From Hysterangium stoloniferum (taxonomy: Eukaryota; Basidiomycota; Agaricomycetes; Hysterangiales; Hysterangiaceae): a DNA stretch of 64,000 nucleotides. This document shows positions 56,554-64,000 of this stretch, piece after piece. The DNA is taken from contig WHVD01000004.1 of the NCBI GenBank assembly GCA_015178975.1, positions 1-64,000 on the forward strand, written 5' to 3'. Below the pieces are notes generated by a model that worked only from the letters and a program-made list of their open reading frames with translations, was not told the origin of the DNA and ran no database searches. The position numbers were made by a program, and so were the translations under genes. Position 1 is the first letter of the stretch; each line of letters begins with the position of its first letter.

Positions 56554-58082
56554 ATGATGTCTGGGGCCATATCACAGGGGACATTTGTGCACTTAGGTAT
56601 TAACCTGGGCACCAAAATAAACCCTCCCTCCATGGAGGCAGGGATGGAAACCGCCCCAGTGGAAATGAGTGGACCTCAGGATCCTTCAACATTACCACTT
56701 CCAGGAGAGGCCAAGGCCAATGCGGGACACAACAACCAGGCCAAGGCCCATCAGTCTCGCAAATTGAACTTCTCGACACTCACATAGCAGTTGATGGTGC
56801 ACAGGCATCACCTAGCTAACAACATTAGCTCCAGTGATCAGGAAGGAGGTGTCATGATGGGCATGGTGCCAATAGTCATGAGATTGTTTGTTGACCCGGG
56901 TGCACTATGACAGGCCAGGGATATATCTTCACTAGCTGAAGAGCCCTGGGGCAGCAGAAAGGCCCTGATTCCCAATATTATACCTGGGTTCAAGGCCAAC
57001 CCTCTAGAGATTTGTAAGTGCATTCATCCTTCCCTCACAGATGGGCGGCCAGTCCACATTGGGTTCATGTGTTCTGTGTAGACAGTCCAACAGTATTGCG
57101 GAATGCATACTGCGTATCACAGACAGTTCTGGGGGCATTGTGGAATGTGTGCCGTACAGTGGAATTGTTATGGATTCTGCAGCGCATTTCGTGCCCAGAT
57201 CCACAGCATGTCATGTCATCCAGCCTTGCAGTGGGTTCCCCCCCCCCCCCTCCCTTCTTTCCCACATTGCAGTCTCAAGGATGCATAGCCCGGGAAAGAG
57301 GGGGGCTTGACACCATTCCTGTCACGTTGTTGGTTCACCATGCTCACACTCCCTCCTTCATTTCAGCAATTCCTCACAAAGTAGAAGAAGCCTTCAAGAA
57401 CCTACACTATGTCCCGTATATTTTGTACAGAGGAATTCACCCTTTCACCATTGGGTGGCATCATTGCCAAAGGGCTGGTGATTGGCCAGCAGCAGCAGCA
57501 GTTGACTGCACAAGAACCCATGGTGGTGTCCTTAGAGCCAATGCATTATCGGCACATCATGCCATCATTACATCAATCACAAAATCGCATGGTTGGGAAG
57601 TTGCCATGGAATATGATGTCCAGCAGTGGGAGGCAGCCGCTCATAACATGTCCCACAACTTAGGCTGCTTGGATGCCGAGGCACTGACAATTATATCAAC
57701 CCGAACAGCACTGCAGTCAGCGAAGGTGATTCACACCTCAGCTACACTACCCAAGCGCTCATGGCCAGCAGATCCCCCCTCTCTGGCTGGATCACCATGG
57801 GATTCCTCACATTATTTTTGGTGTGGAGTCCAGGGTCATTTGCCTGCTGACTGTAGGTCAAAGCGGACGACAGCAGGAAAGCGCCTTGCTGCGATTGCAC
57901 AAGGAGCCAGGAATAAGCATGCCATTACTGCCCCCAACGGCAGACAATTCTGCTTCAGCTGCCACTTGAATCACAATGTAGGTGGGGCAGCAATTGCACC
58001 AATGCACATGCATGTAGCATATGCTTCGAGGAAAACCATGGAGCAGGAACCTGCAGCAGGCCTGACCCAAGGTGGGTCATAA
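56554..58082 (+). pseudogene. Ngaro ORF1 (gag-like) remnant with degraded zinc knuckle
   Basis: The frame 56554-56787 is a short Pro/Gly-rich N-terminus. The frame 57018-58082 covers the body. From about AIPHKVEEAFKNLHYVPY its middle resembles the retroelement-coded proteins common in mushroom genomes, and HYFWCGVQGHLPADC is a CCHC knuckle whose first cysteine has become Tyr. It is followed by a CFSC segment, possibly a second knuckle, also altered. A run of 13 C near 57239 may have caused a frame slip. Function would be RNA binding. Confidence 0.6.
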
Positions 58083-58241
58083 CGCTGCTTGACCCTGTCG
58101 GCATGGCATGTATATTGAGTCAATATGGTATATTGCAAGACTGGCAGAATATTATAGCAAGTCTAAATAATGGATTCGACATTGGATTGAAAGAGCACAT
58201 AACACATATAGCCATTTTCTGAAAACCACAGATCTTCCTTA

Positions 58242-58821
58242 GTGTATACAGAGTTTATAACCAAGTATATAGCAAGCGAACAAAAGATTGGTCGCTACTC
58301 CAGAAGCTTTACACCAGAGGAGCTGGAGCAGGCCATAGGACCATTTCAGACATCTCCCCTGGGACTAATCCTGAAACCAAATTCAAATACATACCACATG
58401 ATCCAAGATCTATCATTCCCCTGAGACAACCAAATTCATTCCTCCATAAACAGTCACATAAACCCCGATGACTTCCCAACAGAGTGGGGAACCTTCGCAG
58501 ATGCAGCCGCACTAATTTTATCCCTACCAGAGGGCTTGGTGGCTGCTACCTTCAACATTTCCACAGCTTACCGGATGACGCCCATACGACCAGATCAGCA
58601 GAACGCATGCTGCATTTTCTGGGATGGCCTGGTGTATGTTGACCAAGCAGTCGCATTCAGCTTGGCCTCAAGTGCGGGCATGTTTGGGAGCATAGCGGAC
58701 ATGTTGATTGCCTTATACCGAAAGGCAAGCTTTGGGTGGCTGCTAAAGTGGGTAGATGATTTCTTAGCCATTCACTTGCTGGGACAGGTTTGGACAGAAG
58801 GTGACTTCATTGCATTGACTG
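58242..58821 (+). pseudogene. Ngaro reverse transcriptase, N-terminal and palm part
   Basis: From an ATG at 58242 the frame gives SFTPEELEQAIGPFQTSPLG and a KPNSNTYHMIQDLSFP block, then a TGA at 58422-58424. The same frame continues with the motif A region (ATFNISTAYRMTPI), AVAFSLASSAGMFGS, and the catalytic KWVDDFLAI, the W-V-D-D form typical of DIRS-group RTs and different from the Y-x-D-D of the gypsy elements here. It is cut by element C. Confidence 0.75.
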
Positions 58822-59570
58822 TGTTATGACTGGAAATCCCGCCAGACTCCGGGCACTAACTTATACGCACCCGCACCCTATATGCACCCATTATCAGTTT
58901 ACCAGAATTCCTGCCAGACTCCGTACGTCAGACTTGTCTACGTTCGTCTTTGTTACATTGTGTTTCAGTCACCAGAAAACCCACTGGACTCCGTCTCTGT
59001 CTATATCCGACCTCGTCCTGCATGTCAGTCACCGGACCCCACTCGTAAAACCCGTCACCTCTCTAACAGAGCCCCGTTCCCATTTTAGTCAAATGACCTG
59101 TCACGATTCAGACTCCGCTCCCACTCTGCTTCCCATTATGGTTTATGATTTGTCACAATTTGGACTCTGCTCCATTCCATCCCATTCCTAACACCAAATT
59201 GGTGTTTACTATTCCCGTTTTATGTTTTGCTCATTTTGTTTCATCATTACTGGATTCGGTATGACATTCACTCCACGGTCTATTTAAACTGGCAGATGTT
59301 GTACATACAATCCAGTCAGAAAATTGGCTTAGATTCCCCCCAGTAATCTAATACATTTTCTGCTCTAAACTCCTACTTGAATTACACCATTCACACTAGT
59401 CGGAGTCCACGGGCTCCAGCGCATCTATCTCTCTCACCGATCTTGACTCACGACTCATGACCTCCAACCTCCGACCCCTCGACCCACGACCCCCGCCCTC
59501 CCCAGGATTCCCGTCCACCCATCTGAAATTGGACGTTTCTCTGGAGACCTGCCCTGTACATATCCTAACA
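58822..59570 (+). repeat. 5' LTR of element C
   Basis: TGTTATGACTGG to TATCCTAACA, 749 bp, with inverted TGTTA/TAACA ends. Internal sub-repeats resembling GACTCCG occur. Its first 55 bases match the stub at 31481-31536. The other LTR is beyond the window. Confidence 0.85.
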
Positions 59571-59588
59571 GTATTTTCTGACTAAGAC

Positions 59589-60510
59589 TTGCAGATTGTT
59601 TTCAATATACCACCAAGAAAGAAAGCAAACACACAGGCATCATTACCTGGACCGTCGACTCTTCATTCCCCATTAACTTTGTATACCAGTCAGACGCTTG
59701 TGAACCAGTCGGAACCCATGGAAGAAGCCTGTGTCGAAGAAGTCCCGGAAAACCAGGACGAATCTGAGCACAAGGACAAATCTGTGGCCCCCGACAAGGG
59801 CAAAGGTGTCGAAAATCCTCCATCTATCAAACGACTGCATTTGGGGGACCCTACTTCTGAATTTTTAGCAGGTACTATAGATAAATTTATGATGCACCTG
59901 CTCGAAGAATGAAAGAAAAAGGAACAAGAACCTCCACGGTCAAAAGTCAATGCTCTGGAACCCTTCACGGGTTCCAACCCAAACAACTACTTTCCTCATG
60001 CAATGTTGCTTCAATTTCTGCAATTGATCTGCTGCATTCTCCATGGACTCCCAGAAAGTCAACTACGCACTTTCATACTTGTTGGGATCCACGTTGAAAT
60101 GGTTCGAACCGGCTTTTAGCGGAATTTCCGAGGAAGAGCCACTTTGGCTCGAAGATTCTTTTGTTGAGGAGCTTGAAACCAACTTTGGCCCATATGACCC
60201 GACAGGAGAAGCTGAGAACAGCCTCACAAATCTTCATATGAAGGACATGCAGTGCATCACAGACTACATCGTCCAATTCAATAATCTTGCAGCTCATTGT
60301 CAGTGGGGCGATCCCGCTCTCCACCACCAATTCTATGCCAGTCTGCCATCCCACCTCAAGACGAAGTCTCGAAAGAAGAAGATGGCAAGCCAAAACCCTG
60401 TCGCATATGCACCTAAAAGCTCAAAACATGGACACACATTATTGGGAATGTCATGCAGAAGTTGCCTGCGAGACCTCTGTGGACAAAGTGAACAAGTCCA
60501 TGGCCAATAA
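59589..60510 (+). pseudogene. Gag, element C
   Basis: Frame 59589-59912 gives the charged N-terminus, starting 19 bp inside the LTR. Frame 60043-60510 gives the gag homology domain, with LLGSTLKWFEPAF and LEDSFVEELETNFGPYDP, then ITDYIVQFNNLA. The intervening part and the tail are in other frames. The zinc knuckle belongs to the next frame (60287 onward). Confidence 0.75.
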
Positions 60511-62029
60511 AAACAACAACAACAACTTGTCAACCAGCAACCAAAACTCCACACAATCCGACAAGAAGAACGATAAAAAGTCTTCAAACAACAACAACAA
60601 CAAGGGTCAACAGTCTGGCAAGCAAGCCAGAAAACCCAACCTCTCAGGCAAACTCGGACCCAATGGCAAATTGACCCCACAGGAAAGACAACATCGCATG
60701 GACAATAACCTCTGTCTCTTGTGTGGGAAACCCGGTCATCGAGTCCCAGAATGTCTGCTGGCAAAAGCAAAAGACCTCCATGGAAACCCCGTTGAAGGAC
60801 AAACCGGCTTCCAACTCGAAAAAAGAGTAAGCAACCCCACAGACTCCGTGCAGGTTGGAGGTTGCATTGCCTCTCCACACATTCAAGAGTTTACTCGTCT
60901 CAATGCATCTGCTCTTTCACATTCTGATTCATTTTTCGTTGAACTTATGTCTAATATGATTCCAAAATTTGTTTTTTCAGCTCTTATAGATTCCAGCTCG
61001 ACTCATTGTTTTTTAGATACAAAATTCATGCAAAAAAAGTCTTTGTCAACTTATCTGATAAATCCCATTGGTCTCCACCACTTCGATGGCACAAGTAATT
61101 CAGTTGTTACCCAAGCTTGTGATTTATCCATCTGTTTCCCATGTGGAACATCTCAATTGGTCACTTTCTATGTGACCCAGTTAGACTCAAGTTGCTTGGT
61201 GGTCCTTGGACACAACTGGTTTACCCACTACAATCCGTTGATTGACTGGATAGCTAACAGTATAACATTCTGGACCCCTGCGGCAGCCGAGAAAACTGTG
61301 CCTGACCTGGCCTCCATGGCACCCATGGCCTTCCTGGCACCTGCAGTCTCAAGGACTCCTGTGATCCCTATGGCACCCATGGCTTCCCCAGAACCCACAG
61401 CACCTCCATCTATTTCTCTGATTAATGCTGCAGCTTTTATTAGGGCTTCAAAAATGGATGGGTCCCAGGTGTTCACTATCAACTTACAAATTGATGAAGC
61501 AACTGGACATTTTTCAACCCCGGTATCTGAATCTGAGCAAGCCGCTGACCTAGAAGGTGTCCCAGAGAAATATCATGACTTCGCAAATGTTTTTAGCAAG
61601 CGAAACACTGACCGGCTTCTGCCCCACAGAGAATACGACTTAAAAATCGATCTCGAAGATGGCGCCCAGCCACCCCTAGGACATATTTACCCACTCTCGT
61701 CCACGGGACTGTCTGCAATCCACAATTTCCTGGATGAACATTTGTCCATAGGTTTGATCAGACCCTCAAAGTCTCCTTTTGAAGCACCTGTTCTGTTTGT
61801 CAGAAAAAAGGATGGATCCCTTAGACTATGTGTTGATTTTAGAGGACTCAATGCTGTCACCAAAAAGGATAAGTATCCACTCCCACTTATATCTGATCTG
61901 CTCGATGCTCTGTGGAATTCCCGGATTTACACCAAAATAGATCTCAAACACACCTATCACTTGGTCCGGATTGCTGCAGGTGACAAATGGAAAACCACTT
62001 TTAGAATGGGGCCTTCAAGTGGTTGGTGA
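60511..62029 (+). pseudogene. Zinc knuckle, protease and RT N-terminal half, element C
   Basis: Part of the frame 60287-62029. An Asn/Lys-rich spacer leads to the knuckle CLLCGKPGHRVPEC. The protease segment is ALIDSSSTHCFLD, with DSS where DSG is usual, and later VLGHNW. RT starts with IRPSKSPFEAPVLFVRKKDG, LRLCVDFRGLNAVTKKDKYP and YTKIDLKHTYHLVRI. The frame ends at TGA 62027-62029 because of a single-base shift before MPFGLTNA. Pro/Ala repeats such as MAPMAS lie between protease and RT. Confidence 0.82.
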
Positions 62030-62934
62030 TGCCCTTTGGACTCACCAATGCTCTGTCTGTTTTTCAGTGTTTTATCAATGACATTTTCTCTGACATGCTC
62101 GATGTATGCATTATTGTTTACTTGGATGACATTCTTATCTACTCCAAGAATCCCACGGAACACGAGAAACAAGTCTGTGAAGTTCTCCAGAGACTCAGAC
62201 AACATGGTTTATTCGCGAATAGTAAAAAATGTACTTTTGACATGGACTCCGTGGAATACCTGGGTTTCATCATGGGACTTGATGGACTCCGCATGGATGA
62301 AACTAAAGTACAAGTCATCAAAGATTGGCCTGAACCCTGAAAAGTTAAAGATATACAATCCTTCGTTGGCTTTGCCAATTTTTACAGATGGTTTATCCGT
62401 GGATATTCCGACATCACGGTTCCCCTTACCCATCTTACATGTAAGGATACTCTGTGGAATTTTAACAATAAGTGTCAAAAAGCTTTCAATATTTTAAAAA
62501 ATTCTTTTTCTTCAGCTCCTATTCTGTTGCATTGGAAACTGGACTTCCTGCTCATTGTCGAAATGGATGCCTTGGACTATGCACTTGGAGCCATTCTGTC
62601 TATCTAGGACGCCGATGGAGAAGTCCACCCCGTGGCTTTTCTGTCCCAGACTTTTACCGGAGCAGAGCTCAACTACGACGTTCATGATAAGGAACTCCTG
62701 GCAATCATTTCAGCTTTCAAAGTGTGGTGACACTATTTGGAAGGCTTGGGAACTCCTATTGACATTGTAACAGATCACAAAAACCTGGAATACCTTTCTA
62801 CCACAAAGCTTTTGACCTGCCGGCATGCCCACTGGTCTGAATATCTATCTGCTTTCAACATGATTATCCGTTTTCGACCCGGCCATCCCAGTACCAGAAC
62901 ATCCGTGGAATTCTATCTCTATGGATTTCATTGA
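62023..62934 (+). pseudogene. RT palm and RNase H, element C, three in-frame stops
   Basis: Starting MPFGLTNALSVFQ, the frame has the catalytic VYLDDILIYSK and YLGFIMGLDGLRMD, then a TGA at 62338-62340. The connection continues in frame (SFVGFANFYRWFI), followed by RNase H with VEMDALDYALGAIL (D in the first catalytic site), a TAG at 62605, LNYDVHDKELLAII, a TGA at 62728 and [11 protein letters not shown]. After RFRPGHP the sequence jumps to integrase-like text, so a deletion has removed what follows. Confidence 0.82.
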
Positions 62935-64000
62935 ACAGCTACCGGATTCTGAAGGCTTTTCCCCCATTCTAGTCATTGTTGACAGATTCTCAAAACAAGG
63001 TATATTCATCCCTACTTATGATACATTACGTCTGTGCAGTTAGTGGAACTTTTCATTATCCATGTATTTTCCAAGCACAGAGTTCCATCCCACATGACTT
63101 CCAATCGAGGATCAGAGTTCGTATCTCACTTCTTTAGATCCCTCAGGAAATCCTTGGACATGACATTACATTTCACATCTGGACATCACCTGGAAGGCGA
63201 CGGACAAACCAAACACGTCAATCAGACATTGGAACAATATCTCCATGTATATTGCAATTACCAACAGGACAATTGGAAATCCTTGTTACCACTTGCAGAG
63301 TTTGCTTACAACAATGCACCTTCAGCCACTACTGGCATTTCCCCATTCTTTGCAAATAAAAGATATAATCCAAATATTACAGTACATCCAGAACAAAATC
63401 TCACCTCTGCTCGTGCTCAAGAGTTCACTGTGGACCTCCATGAGCTCCATGAGGAACTCCAGACTGCAATAATGTCCGCCCAAGAGCAATACCAACATTC
63501 AGCAGACAAACACCAGATCCTGCCACCGAATTTCAAGACTGGCGATCATGTTTTTGTCAAAGCTCAATTCTACCAGACTACCCGTCCATCAAAAAAGCTT
63601 GCTGAAAAATATTTAGGTCCATTTGAAATTATCACACAAGCAGGTTCAGTCTCTTGGACTCTATGGCTTCTGGATAGCATGCGCGCAGTACACCTGGTAT
63701 TTCATGTTTCTATGTTAGAACCTTGTACTGCTAACACTATCCCGGATTGCGTGCAATCTCCACCTCCTCCAGTCATTATTGATGGAGAACCCGAGTTTGA
63801 AATCTCGCAAATTTTAGATTCGAAAATTGACAAGCATCAATGCACTTGTAAACTGCTTTACTTGGTCAAGTGGGCGGGTTATGAAGGCACCGATGAAGAA
63901 ACCTCATGGATTTTGGCCACAGAACTCGGTAATGCCACAGAAATCTTTACTGACTTTCATACAGCTTACCCACTCAAACCTGGACCACTATCATCTCTCT
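62910..64000 (+). pseudogene. Integrase core and chromodomain, element C
   Basis: [20 protein letters not shown] supplies the first catalytic Asp. A frame change follows near 63030. The second Asp position reads TSNRGSEF (SDRGSEF is usual) and the Glu position reads GQTKHVNQ (GQTERVNQ is usual), so two of the three metal ligands are replaced. The frame then stays open to the window end: a C-terminal barrel (LPPNFKTGDHVFVKA, AEKYLGPFEI) and a chromodomain with EFEISQILDSK and LVKWAGYEG. The protein would not be able to integrate DNA. Confidence 0.85.

Larger units (their letters stand above)
56363..58821 (+). mobile_element. Ngaro-type YR retrotransposon, 5' part, cut by element C
   Basis: It begins with A1 (56363-56540), which matches A2 at 46648 onward, and continues with a gag-like region bearing a zinc knuckle and a DIRS-type reverse transcriptase. 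It ends abruptly at 58821 where the element C LTR starts. The RNase H and recombinase part is missing in this window. Multiple stops interrupt the frames. Confidence 0.75.
58822..64000 (+). mobile_element. Tf1/sushi-like chromovirus, element C, defective, runs off the window
   Basis: LTR, gag, protease, RT, RNase H, integrase and chromodomain follow in order on the plus strand. Stops or shifts occur after 59912, near 60500, at 62029, at 62338-62340, at 62605, at 62728 and near 63030. A deletion removes the end of RNase H and the zinc-binding part of integrase. The family is distinct from A/B and D: its RT has YLDDILIYS and its LTR has TGTTA ends. MarY1 of Tricholoma matsutake is an element of this general type; that comparison is from memory. 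Confidence 0.88.

Noticed and set aside
57239-57251. C-run near 57240 as a programmed frameshift site
   Set aside because: The surrounding Ngaro frames already contain stops and substitutions, so decay or sequencing error is more likely.

Overview
The window is nuclear DNA of a filamentous basidiomycete, most likely an Agaricomycete. Five spliced host genes have many short introns (about 50-65 bp, GT..AG). They sit among Ty3/gypsy chromoviruses, Ty1/copia-like solo LTRs and Ngaro-type tyrosine-recombinase retrotransposons of the kind common in mushroom genomes. Host exon boundaries below were set by hand, by keeping the frame open and matching remembered protein-family patterns; no alignment was run.

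Layout. 1-8717: chromovirus copy A on the minus strand, broken by frameshifts, with its 5' LTR at 8071-8717. 8718-10898: nested older LTRs, namely a related 5' LTR (8823-9698) and a solo LTR with a 5-bp target duplication (9785-10202) sitting inside a decayed D-family LTR. 10899-29676: a gene island with ornithine decarboxylase (13214-14782, +), an APSES-domain transcription factor (15797-17985, +), a monothiol glutaredoxin of the Grx3/4 type (21378-22241, -), Ku70 (22433-25345, -) and an aquaporin (27859-29676, +). 29878-31536: a small pogo-like MITE, two LTR fragments in inverted orientation and a 56-bp LTR stub. 31537-37252: copy B of the same chromovirus, now on the plus strand and cut off inside reverse transcriptase. 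37253-45285: element D, a second chromovirus-like family with two 1.3-kb LTRs and a deleted pol. 45286-47056: the 3' end of an Ngaro element (recombinase plus B1-A2-B2 split repeats). 47100-54130: a mosaic inverted duplication with arms of about 2 kb. 54306-55960: the C-terminal half of the SUMO E1 subunit UBA2, with its catalytic half missing. 56363-58821: the 5' part of a second Ngaro element, interrupted by element C (58822 to the window end), a Tf1/sushi-like chromovirus with many lesions.

The host genes are housekeeping or stress functions (polyamine synthesis, redox and iron-sulfur handling, DNA end joining, water or glycerol flux, transcription) and show no sign of a shared pathway or cluster. 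The transposons explain most of the structure: near-identical copies A and B lie in opposite orientation on either side of the gene island, and the right third of the window is a pile of nested insertions that coincides with the break in UBA2. I found no CRISPR array, rRNA or confident tRNA. The most interesting items are the two complementary halves of an Ngaro element whose recombinase lost both catalytic arginines to histidine, the inverted duplication, the halved UBA2, and the aquaporin with two altered NPA motifs.
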